A DNA stretch of 64,000 nt. It comes from F1-120-MAGs238 sp964484185. Its GTDB lineage: Bacteria > Planctomycetota > Phycisphaerae > Phycisphaerales > UBA1924. The notes under the pieces were generated by a model, which was not told the DNA's origin, did not search any database, and worked only from the letters and a program-made list of their open reading frames with translations. The stretch is taken from the NCBI GenBank assembly GCA_964484185.1, contig CAZAEQ010000004.1, positions 1 to 64,000 of the forward strand, written 5' to 3'. The position numbers and the translations under genes were made by a program. Below, piece by piece: positions 1 to 6,911 of the stretch (position 1 is the first letter of the stretch; every line of letters starts with the position of its first letter).

Positions 1-528
1 GATGAAGATTTGATCGGGGGTGATGGCGGCGAGGGCGGGGTCGGGGGCGAGGGATTGGATGAGGGAGGAGCGGGCGGCGGAGAGGAGGGGAGTTTGGGAG
101 GGAGAAGCGGAGTTGAAAGTTGAGAGTTCGGAGCTGAGAGAAGAGTCGGAAGAAGAAGCGATCTCAGATTTGAGATTTGAGAGTTCAGAGGAGGAAGAAG
201 GAGCAAGAGGCGCAGAATTAGAGACAGGGTCTGAAGGCAAGTTGAGAGTTGAAAGTTGAGAGTTGAAAGGAAGACAAGCGGACAATTCAGAATCAGAGGG
301 CGATTTGAAATTTGAGATTTCGGAGTTGGAGGAAGAGTCGGATAGGCCCAATAGGACTGATGGGACCGATAGGCCCAATGACGGAAGCGCGGGGTCTTGG
401 GTCGTAAGCGCTGCGGCAGTGCCAGCGGCCTGGGTGAGCTGGGCTGGAGTGCAAGATGCGGCAACTGGGTTGTCGGCGGCGTTCTTGATGGCGGCTTGGG
501 CGAGGCGGCGTTTGGATGACATGGACAT
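1..528 (-). CDS. Ser/Asn-rich low-complexity protein, truncated by the window edge
   Basis: An uninterrupted minus-strand frame runs from an ATG at 528 (a second in-frame ATG lies at 522) to the window edge, giving 176 codons with no stop. It begins MSMSSKRRLAQAAIKNAAD, followed by an Ala/Thr/Pro-rich stretch. From about residue 55 the protein is dominated by Ser, Asn and Leu, because the DNA consists of degenerate heptamers (GTTGARA, GATTTGA) and a nonamer series (GATAGGCCC-like). There is no signal peptide and I do not recognise a family. The first 35 residues look like an ordinary start of a DNA-binding or structural protein, so the repeats may have expanded inside a real gene. The open frame could also be a by-product of stop-free repeats. 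The C-terminus lies outside the window. Confidence 0.45.
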   Translation of the reverse strand, partial: MSMSSKRRLAQAAIKNAADNPVAASCTPAQLTQAAGTAAALTTQDPALPSLGLSVPSVLLGLSDSSSNSEISNFKSPSDSELSACLPFNSQLSTLNLPSDPVSNSAPLAPSSSSELSNLKSEIASSSDSSLSSELSTFNSASPSQTPLLSAARSSLIQSLAPDPALAAITPDQIFI

Positions 529-617
529 GGCGAGGCTCCTGATCCCTGGTGGGGTTGGGGAAGGCCGGTGCAACGAACACCGTCGTCCCCTACAGAGGGA
601 GGGCCGCGACAAAACGA

Positions 618-892
618 GGGGCGCTTTTTGTCCGGTAGGGACGATCGGTCTCGTGAAAAACGTTGATGGGAGCGCAGGAGGGGCGAAAAAATAATTGTCA
701 GAAAACGAAATTTTCTTCGTGTTAGGGGGCGCGCATCGCGGGCGCAAAGTGTCCGGTACACCCAGTATTTTCCCCAGTTTTGGGTTGGAAAAACATTACA
801 CATTTAGAAGGTAATGTTGTTTTATTAGAGCGGGTTATCGGGACCTGCCTTGGGTCGGTATCGGACAAAACGGGGGCGCGAAATGTCCGGTA
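618..892. repeat. Three dispersed copies of a GGCGC-N5-TGTCCGGTA element
   Basis: Copies lie at 618-637 (GGGCGCTTTTTGTCCGGTA), 740-758 (GGGCGCAAAGTGTCCGGTA) and 872-892 (GGGGCGCGAAATGTCCGGTA). The first and third copies are also both preceded by GACAAAACG, so their similarity extends to about 30 bases. Spacing is roughly 120-135 bases. They could be degenerate ends of an insertion sequence or repeated protein-binding sites. No transposase reading frame is present nearby. Confidence 0.6.
792..818. repeat. 8-bp inverted repeat
   Basis: AACATTAC (792-799) and GTAATGTT (811-818) are perfect inverted repeats around an 11-base loop, flanked by an A-run on the left and a T-run on the right. The arrangement resembles an operator or a weak terminator. 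It lies in the gap beside the TGTCCGGTA repeats. Confidence 0.4.
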
Positions 893-1015
893 TCGGAAGC
901 GGGAGAGGCTCAGGCGAAGGAGCTCACAAACAAGGGAGAAATGCGTTGCAAGAGAAAGGGAAAGCCCTCAGCGCAGTTCGCCGTTACCTGCGATCAAACA
1001 CATTGCTGAAACTGA

Positions 1016-2557
1016 TCAGCACCCTGCCGCGAATGCCTGCACAAAATCGAGATAGTCGAAGAAGTCGATGACGGCATCGGCGTTGAAATCGGCGTTTCCG
1101 GAATTGACAGCAAATGCGGCGACGAAATCGAGGTAGTCAAAGAAGTCGACGACAGCATCGCAGTTGAAATCGGGAGCGCAGAAGGTGATGGCGGCGGAGT
1201 TGCTTTCAGCGGTGCCGCAGGAATTGGTGGCGATGCAGATCCAGTTGCCGGCGTAGGCGGAGGTGGGGTTGTCGATGATGACGGTAGGAGTAGCACTGCC
1301 GCGGATGCGGGTGAGGCCGACGAGCCCATCAGTGATGGGTTGGCCGTTGAGCGTCCAGGAGTAGGTGATGGGGTTGCGCGAGGCAGCGGAGGCGCCGATG
1401 AAGAGTCGCTGAGTGCAGGAACTGAATGTGCGGTTGTCTGGTTGATCGGAGAACGTGGGGCAGGGATTGGAGGGCGCGAGAACTGCGGCGTGCTGATACC
1501 GACCCGGACGAGCGGGGGTGAGGCCCTGAACGAGGATCCAGCCACTGCTGTTGATGTCATATGGACCTTCGCCGCCGATGATGCCCCAGGTGGAAGAGGC
1601 AGGCGTGAGACGCGAAGAGAGGGTGATCGATGCGGCGGCGGGGTCGTACCAGGCGCAGGCAGAGAGAGGGCTGTTGCCATGCCAGCCGACGATGGTGCCA
1701 GCATCGTTGATGGCGGTAGCCGCGCCGTTGGTGAAGGAGCCGGTGTTGAGGATGGTTGTGCCGCTGGTGGGTGTCCACATGAAGGGGCGAGTCGCGCCAC
1801 CGGTGCCGATGCGCAGAGAGCCGACGACGGTGCGGGAGCTATTGATGGCGGCAGGCGTCATCTGGGTTGTGCCGGATGGGAAGGGAAGATCGATGCGTGT
1901 GCCATCGGGCGTGCGAATAAAGGCGCCCCAGAAGGGCGTGCCACTGACGTTGTATTGACCTAGGGCGGTGCCTTCATCGTTGATATCGAGGAACTGGGCG
2001 AAGGTTTCAGTAGGGCGCACGGCAAAGGAGAAGGTGGAGCCATCGGGGTACCAGAGCGTGGCGGTGGGAAGGCCGGTGGCAGAGTTGATAGAGCCAGCGG
2101 CGATGCCATCGGTGTTGATGGCCCCGGCAACGCTGGTACGCGTGCCGAGGGGGGCCAGGTCAAAGGAGATGGAAGAGGAATCCCAGCGAGTAGCGTGGGT
2201 GGAAACATACGTGGCACCGTTGTAGACATATGCGCGGCCGACGATGGTGGAGAATGCGTTGATGGCGTAGGGCTCGGTGGCGAGCGCGCTGTTGCCGCCA
2301 CCACTGCTGCCGGGGAGCGCGGCGAGAGAAGTCATGACTCCGGTGGAAGGATTCCAGATGAAGCCACGATTGCCGGAAGATGTGGTGGAGGTGATGCCGA
2401 CGACAAAGCCGGAGGAATTGAGGGCATAGCCGGTGGATTGGCCGATGCCGTTGGCGAGATCGCCAACATCGATGACGTCGTAGGTTGGTTGGGCGAGAGC
2501 GGCAGCAGAAAGAAAGAGAGAAAGCGCGCTCGAAACAAAGAAAACGCGTGCGATCAC
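1016..2557 (-). CDS. Secreted HAF-repeat protein with C-terminal dockerin-like module
   Basis: A 513-residue exported protein. The start is a GTG at 2557 preceded by a strong AAGGAGG ribosome-binding site. Residues 1-22 form a signal peptide ending ALAQ. The body carries repeated GYALNSSGFVVG / AINAFSTIVGRAY / AINTDGIAAGS units with the aromatic FIWNPSTG strand pattern of the HAF repeat family, probably a beta-propeller-like extracellular fold. An Ig-like segment follows (CIATNSCGTAESNSA region). The last 54 residues are the paired EF-hand module bounded by cysteines, with an extra cysteine inside the first loop (DFNCD). The enzymatic role is unknown; a surface or extracellular binding function is most likely. 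The gene lies downstream of radA on the same strand across a 191-base gap, so it is probably transcribed independently. Confidence 0.85.
   Translation of the reverse strand: MIARVFFVSSALSLFLSAAALAQPTYDVIDVGDLANGIGQSTGYALNSSGFVVGITSTTSSGNRGFIWNPSTGVMTSLAALPGSSGGGNSALATEPYAINAFSTIVGRAYVYNGATYVSTHATRWDSSSISFDLAPLGTRTSVAGAINTDGIAAGSINSATGLPTATLWYPDGSTFSFAVRPTETFAQFLDINDEGTALGQYNVSGTPFWGAFIRTPDGTRIDLPFPSGTTQMTPAAINSSRTVVGSLRIGTGGATRPFMWTPTSGTTILNTGSFTNGAATAINDAGTIVGWHGNSPLSACAWYDPAAASITLSSRLTPASSTWGIIGGEGPYDINSSGWILVQGLTPARPGRYQHAAVLAPSNPCPTFSDQPDNRTFSSCTQRLFIGASAASRNPITYSWTLNGQPITDGLVGLTRIRGSATPTVIIDNPTSAYAGNWICIATNSCGTAESNSAAITFCAPDFNCDAVVDFFDYLDFVAAFAVNSGNADFNADAVIDFFDYLDFVQAFAAGC
1019..1180 (-). 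repeat. 54-residue paired EF-hand module of the HAF protein
   Basis: It encodes C-APDFNCD...FFDYLDF...GC, 54 residues from first to last cysteine, made of two 27-residue repeats. Each repeat has the D-x-N-x-D-x3-D-x2-D calcium-loop spacing followed by the near-invariant FFDYLDFV. Confidence 0.85.
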
Positions 2558-2748
2558 AAGAAACCTCCTTGAAACAATCGGAAAGATTGAGTGAGGGGGA
2601 AGTGTTACACGGACGCGGCTGGGAAGTCCAGCACGCGAGGCTCAAAGAGAGAGATGTGGGGGGTTACCGGACTCGGGGTTGCGAGTGTTGGTCGCTGGGC
2701 GAAACGCGCGATGCCTGATGCCGCTCGTGAAACTTTTTCCCGGTGCTG

Positions 2749-4215
2749 TCACCCGAGCCTGGATATCGCATCATTCACATTTGCGACGAAGTCGAGTTCG
2801 ACGCCCTTGGGCGCTTTTACCTGCGATTTGTGAGCGGAAGGAAGAATGATTCGTTTGAAGCCGAGTCGTGCTGCTTCGATGATTCTCTGTTCGATCTGCG
2901 GCACAGGTCTTACTTCGCCGCCGAGGCCTACTTCCCCCACTACTGCGGTCGCGGCTTGCAAGGGCTTCTTGTATTGTGATCCGGCGATGGACATGAGGAG
3001 GGCCAAGTCGGCGGCGGGTTCGGCGACGCGGATGCCGCCTACTGCGGATGCGAAGATGTCTCGATCGGCGAGGCGGACGCCGCCGTGTTGTTCGAGGACG
3101 GCGATGAGCATGGAGAGGCGGTTGCCGTCGAGGCCGGAAGATTTGCGTTTGGTTGCGCCGGGGAAGCCGGTTGCAGTGAGAGCCTGCAACTCGACGAGAA
3201 TGCAGCGGGTGCCGGTGAGGACTGGGCAGACTACGGAGCCGGGTCTGGGTTTTTCTGTGAGTTGGACGCTGAGTGTGCTGCCGCCTTCGGGGAGTTCGCG
3301 GAGGCCAAGCGAAGTCATTTCGAAGAGGCCGATTTCCGCGGTGGTGCCGAAGCGGTTTTTGGTTGCGCGCACTATGCGGTGGGCATGGTATCGGTCGCCC
3401 TCAAAGTACAGCACTGCATCTACCAGATGTTCGAGGAGGCGCGGGCCGGCGAGCGCGCCATCTTTGGTGACGTGACCGACGAGGATGACGGACATGCCGC
3501 TGAGCTTGGCGAGATAGACCAAATCGCTGCAGCAGCGGCGGAGCTGAGTGATGCTGCCGGGGCTTGCGGGGAGATCGGATTTGTAGATGAGCTGGATGGA
3601 GTCGATGACGAGGACGGCGGGGACGATGCGGCGGGCCTGCTCGACGATGCGGGCGAGATTGGTTTCGGCGAGGATGAAGAGGCGATCGGCGGCGGTTGCT
3701 TCATCGGGGCTGCTGGGGGTGAGTTTCAAGCGCGAGGCGCGGAGTTTGACTTGCTCGGCGGATTCTTCGCTGGAGACGTAGAGAACTTTGCCGCCACGGT
3801 TGGCCCAGGCGGCAGCGGCCTGGAGGAGGAGGGTTGATTTACCGATACCCGGTTCGCCGCCGGCGAGGACTGCGGAGCCGGAGACCAGGCCACCACCTAA
3901 GACGCGATCGAGTTCGCCGATGCCGGACATGAGGCGCGGGGTGTGCTGACTTGAGCCGATGTCGGCGAGCGGGCGGGCGGGATTGGCTGGGCCGACGATG
4001 TCGGATGCGGCGAGGCCTTCGGGACCGGCGGAGAGGTCGGCCCAGGCTTCGGCGATTCCGGAAGCGATGCCGCGTTGAGGATCGGCTGACGCCGACTTAT
4101 CTTCGACGCCTTGCTCGAGCGAATCCCACGCGCCGCAGTCGGGGCACTTGCCCATCCAGCGACCCTGGACTGCACCGCATTGGCGGCATTGAAATATTGT
4201 TCTGGTCTTTGCCAT
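2749..4215 (-). CDS. radA: DNA repair protein RadA
   Basis: RadA/Sms is a RecA-like DnaB-type ATPase that processes recombination intermediates in the cytoplasm. All hallmarks are visible in 488 residues: the N-terminal zinc finger (C10, C13, C24, C27), Walker A GEPGIGKST (about 120-128), Walker B VLVIDSIQLI (about 201-210), the RadA-specific KNRFG motif (286-290), and a C-terminal Lon-protease-like domain with the VGGIRV segment. Length is slightly above the usual 455 or so because of an Ala/Pro-rich linker between the finger and the ATPase core. The ATG at 4215 directly precedes the conserved finger, so the start is secure. It lies back-to-back with the GT87-like gene across 93 bases that contain a heptamer repeat. 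Confidence 0.97.
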   Translation of the reverse strand: MAKTRTIFQCRQCGAVQGRWMGKCPDCGAWDSLEQGVEDKSASADPQRGIASGIAEAWADLSAGPEGLAASDIVGPANPARPLADIGSSQHTPRLMSGIGELDRVLGGGLVSGSAVLAGGEPGIGKSTLLLQAAAAWANRGGKVLYVSSEESAEQVKLRASRLKLTPSSPDEATAADRLFILAETNLARIVEQARRIVPAVLVIDSIQLIYKSDLPASPGSITQLRRCCSDLVYLAKLSGMSVILVGHVTKDGALAGPRLLEHLVDAVLYFEGDRYHAHRIVRATKNRFGTTAEIGLFEMTSLGLRELPEGGSTLSVQLTEKPRPGSVVCPVLTGTRCILVELQALTATGFPGATKRKSSGLDGNRLSMLIAVLEQHGGVRLADRDIFASAVGGIRVAEPAADLALLMSIAGSQYKKPLQAATAVVGEVGLGGEVRPVPQIEQRIIEAARLGFKRIILPSAHKSQVKAPKGVELDFVANVNDAISRLG

Positions 4216-4241
4216 GGGTGAGAGAATCGTACACTAGGGAA

Positions 4242-4269
4242 GGCACTAGGCATTTGGCACTAGGCACTA
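4242..4269. repeat. Heptamer tandem repeat GGCACTA
   Basis: Four consecutive 7-base units, GGCACTA / GGCATTT / GGCACTA / GGCACTA, sit between the divergent radA and GT87-like starts. A related CACTAGG lies at 4232-4238. The unit length matches the GTTGARA and GATTTGA heptamers at the left end of the window. Confidence 0.75.
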
Positions 4270-4308
4270 GGAAGGCCACTGCGAATCAGCATCAGTCGAA
4301 TTCAAACA

Positions 4309-5607
4309 TTGCTCTCGAAGCCAGAATCGCTGAGATTGCTTACGCGTATTGCGATGGCAGCGATCGCCGGGATGTTCATCTGGTTTGCGTTTGCGGCGGG
4401 GGGCGATTTGGCAGAAGGCAAGACTCGTGATTTTCATGAGTTTTTCAGCGCTGCGGAGGCGATGGTCAAGGGCGAAGATATTTACAAGGCGGGGTCGCTT
4501 GGATATATCTACCCCCCGCTGCTGGCGTTTGTGCTGACGCCGCTGGTGAGTCTGGGAGAGATCGGGGCGGCGAAGGTCTGGCTCGGTTTCAATATCATCC
4601 TGCTGTTTGTCACTTTGTTCATCGCGGCGAGGGATACCAGAGCACGGCTGGGGGCGCAGAGCCACGCGTATATATGGATTGGGGCGGCGATCGGGCTTGC
4701 GCTGATTGCGGACAAGGTTCGAGCTGATCTGGCGATGGGACAATCGAATGTCTTTATCGTGTGCTGCTGGATGATTGCGCTGGCAACACTGGACCGCATG
4801 CCGAGTATTGCTGGGACAGCGCTGGGGCTGGCGGCGAATGTGAAGTATGTGACGCTGGTTGCGGTGCCGTATCTGCTTTTTCGGCGACGGTATAAAGCGG
4901 CGCTACTGACATGCATCATGTCGGCAGTGTGGGCGATTGTGCCAGCAATCAGTCTTGGATTTGCGAAGAACTTTGACTATCTGACGAACGCGGCAGGCGG
5001 GCTTACGCGCATGTCTTCGCATGAAGGCGAAGTTGCCGATTCAAAGGCCGGCGCGGGACTGAACAGCGATGGGCGGGCACGGATCGCTGCACTGGCGGAT
5101 ATCAGATCGATTTCGATTCCGAGCTTTGCAGCGCGAGTGACGAACGGGACGATTCGCACACCAGCGACGCTGGCGATCACGATTGCGGGACTCGCGGTGT
5201 TTGCGGGCACTGCGTGGTGGCTGTACTGGCGGAACAAGGTTGGGTTACTGGCGCAGAGCGAGGCAGACTCGACACCGCTTTTGCTTGCGACAGAGTGGTC
5301 GGGGCTGATGGTGATTGTGCTTGCATTTGGGCCGCAGACGAATCCGCGGCACCTGGTGATGCTGCTGCCGATGTTTGTGTTGATCGGTGGGATTTTGACG
5401 CTGAAGGCGGCGAGAGGAGAGCGGGTGCTGCCGCTGCTACTGGGGAGTTTGCTGCTTTTTGCGGCGCTTGTACTGCCGCCGGGCGGGCAGACTTTTGAGT
5501 ATGCGGTGAATAAGTGGCGACGGATAAGCGGGATTTCATGGTGTCTCCTGGTGTGTTATCTTGCGCTGTTGTGGACAACATTGCGGGCACCGAGGAATGC
5601 ATTATGA
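4309..5607 (+). CDS. GT87-like (DUF2029) membrane glycosyltransferase
   Basis: A polytopic membrane protein of 432 residues with about ten hydrophobic segments. The N-terminal loop after the first segment contains the DFHEFFSAAEAMVKGEDIY stretch followed by YIYPPLLAFVLTPL. This is the signature arrangement of GT87/DUF2029 enzymes, which use polyprenyl-phosphate sugars to mannosylate or otherwise glycosylate envelope lipids and glycans on the extracytoplasmic side. The FGPQTNPRHLVMLLPMFVL segment near residue 345 also fits. The longest frame starts with TTG at 4309; an ATG at 4354 is an alternative but would trim the first transmembrane segment. The stop overlaps the next start (ATGA), implying an operon with the GT23-like gene. 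Confidence 0.75.
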   Translation: MLSKPESLRLLTRIAMAAIAGMFIWFAFAAGGDLAEGKTRDFHEFFSAAEAMVKGEDIYKAGSLGYIYPPLLAFVLTPLVSLGEIGAAKVWLGFNIILLFVTLFIAARDTRARLGAQSHAYIWIGAAIGLALIADKVRADLAMGQSNVFIVCCWMIALATLDRMPSIAGTALGLAANVKYVTLVAVPYLLFRRRYKAALLTCIMSAVWAIVPAISLGFAKNFDYLTNAAGGLTRMSSHEGEVADSKAGAGLNSDGRARIAALADIRSISIPSFAARVTNGTIRTPATLAITIAGLAVFAGTAWWLYWRNKVGLLAQSEADSTPLLLATEWSGLMVIVLAFGPQTNPRHLVMLLPMFVLIGGILTLKAARGERVLPLLLGSLLLFAALVLPPGGQTFEYAVNKWRRISGISWCLLVCYLALLWTTLRAPRNAL

Positions 5608-6845
5608 CGCCGACGCCGGACATGATTATTGATCACAGTCTTGAAGCGATCGATCGAAAGATGTATGGGCACGCCGACACGGTTTTGCGGCAACTGCTCC
5701 TGGACAATGGTCCGAAGGCAGATTGTTACACTGCACTGGCACAGCTTTTGTTTTCGGTTGGGGAGCATGAAGTTGCGAAGCGGATGTTGCGGCAAGCGTT
5801 GAATGCCGACGCGAGTTTTGCTCCAGCGCGGCAGGGTTTGAAGCAGATGGGCGCGCCGCGGAAGTCGGTTGATGAACTGGCTTCGGCGGAGAAACGGTTT
5901 TTATTGATTCGAGCGTGGGGCCAGGGGTTCTGGTCAGATATGTCGCATGTGCTGGGTGCGTGTTTATTGGCGGAGCATACGAATCGGACGCCGGTGGTTT
6001 TCTGGGGACCAGAGAGCAGGTATCGACCGGACACTGCAGCGAATGCGTGGCCGCTTTTCTTTGAGCCGGTTTCGAATGTCGGGATTGAGGACCTGCAGAA
6101 ATTGAGGACATTTTGGCCGCCGAAATGGAATGCGGGGAATGTTGCGGGCGGGCCACAGAATGTCTGGAGTGGGCCATATTCACGGGTATCGATTTTTGAT
6201 TTGATGAACCGGCCGGAGGATGTCGTTGTTGCGGATTTTCATGCTGCGCCTTCGACGGTGAAGTTTTATCTGCGCGATGATCATCCCTTGCGGGCGGGGA
6301 GTGTGAAGGATGCACAGCGAGCGCTGATAAAGAAATACATCCGGCCGACAGGAGAGAATCGCAGCGCCGTTGATGCGTGGATTGCTGAGCATGGCGAGCC
6401 AGCGGCGGCGATACATCTGCGGTCGACGGATAAGTTTTTGGAGGACCCGTCACTGGCTGAACTGCACGCCAGGGCGGATGTGTGGGCGAGTGAGTTTGTT
6501 GCAGCGAATCCGGGTAAGAAGATTTTTGTGCTGACTGATTCAAAGATGGTTGCGGATTCGTGGAAGGCGAAGTTCGGGGAAGCACTGCTTTTGTGCGATG
6601 TCATTCGGAGCGGGGAAGAGAAAGTTGCTGCGCACTTTCAGAAACATGATGGCGGGAGATTGGGGCGGGAGATTTTGCTAGAGTCTTTGATTGCTCTGCG
6701 GGCTGAGTTCTTGATAGGGAGCATCAACTCGAATGTGACCAACATGATTTTCATGATGAAGGACTGGGCGGGGCGCACGATTTTTACTGGCAGGGATCAG
6801 GATGAGATGGTGAATGGGTTGATCTTTGAGCAGCGAATGGGGTAG
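5604..6845 (+). CDS. TPR-containing GT23/NodZ-like glycosyltransferase
   Basis: A cytosolic-looking protein of 413 residues starting at the ATG in the ATGA overlap with the preceding gene; an upstream in-frame start at 5514 would lie inside that gene and is not used. Residues 1-80 form a TPR-like helical repeat (LFSVGEHEVAKRMLRQAL). The remainder resembles the alpha-1,6-fucosyltransferase/NodZ fold: an early GxGFWSDMSHVLGACLLA segment, a central HLRSTDK matching the HxRRTDK nucleotide-sugar motif, IFVLTDS, and a C-terminal SINSNVTNMIFMMK matching the family's SNVS region. The donor and acceptor cannot be read from sequence. Coupling to a GT87-like membrane enzyme suggests envelope glycan assembly. 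The second arginine of the canonical motif is Ser here. Confidence 0.65.
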   Translation: MTPTPDMIIDHSLEAIDRKMYGHADTVLRQLLLDNGPKADCYTALAQLLFSVGEHEVAKRMLRQALNADASFAPARQGLKQMGAPRKSVDELASAEKRFLLIRAWGQGFWSDMSHVLGACLLAEHTNRTPVVFWGPESRYRPDTAANAWPLFFEPVSNVGIEDLQKLRTFWPPKWNAGNVAGGPQNVWSGPYSRVSIFDLMNRPEDVVVADFHAAPSTVKFYLRDDHPLRAGSVKDAQRALIKKYIRPTGENRSAVDAWIAEHGEPAAAIHLRSTDKFLEDPSLAELHARADVWASEFVAANPGKKIFVLTDSKMVADSWKAKFGEALLLCDVIRSGEEKVAAHFQKHDGGRLGREILLESLIALRAEFLIGSINSNVTNMIFMMKDWAGRTIFTGRDQDEMVNGLIFEQRMG

Positions 6846-6911
6846 GTGCGATTTCGGGCGATGGGGCTTTTAGCGCAGAGAGGCGAAGCGGGAAGCGCAG
6901 ACGGAACCAGA

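Larger units (their letters stand above)
529..1015. other. 487-base gap with three related short repeats and a palindrome
   Basis: No credible gene is visible. The short frames here have arginine-rich, non-protein-like translations. The gap holds three copies of a GGCGC-(A/T-rich)-TGTCCGGTA element (618-637, 740-758, 872-892) and one 8-bp palindrome (792-818). It separates the start of the truncated minus-strand frame from the 3' end of the HAF-repeat gene, so it may contain the promoter of the former. Confidence 0.6.

Noticed and set aside
780..1055. Plus-strand frame of 91 codons
   Set aside because: Arg-rich random composition, no ribosome-binding site, and it runs into the 3' end of the HAF gene.
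994..1800. Minus-strand frame of 268 codons in another phase of the HAF gene
   Set aside because: Ser/Thr/Pro-rich out-of-frame translation of a gene with a signal peptide and repeats in the true frame.
5626..6585. Minus-strand frame of 319 codons opposite the GT23-like gene
   Set aside because: Its translation is Ser/Pro/His-rich without domain features, whereas the plus frame carries clear glycosyltransferase motifs.
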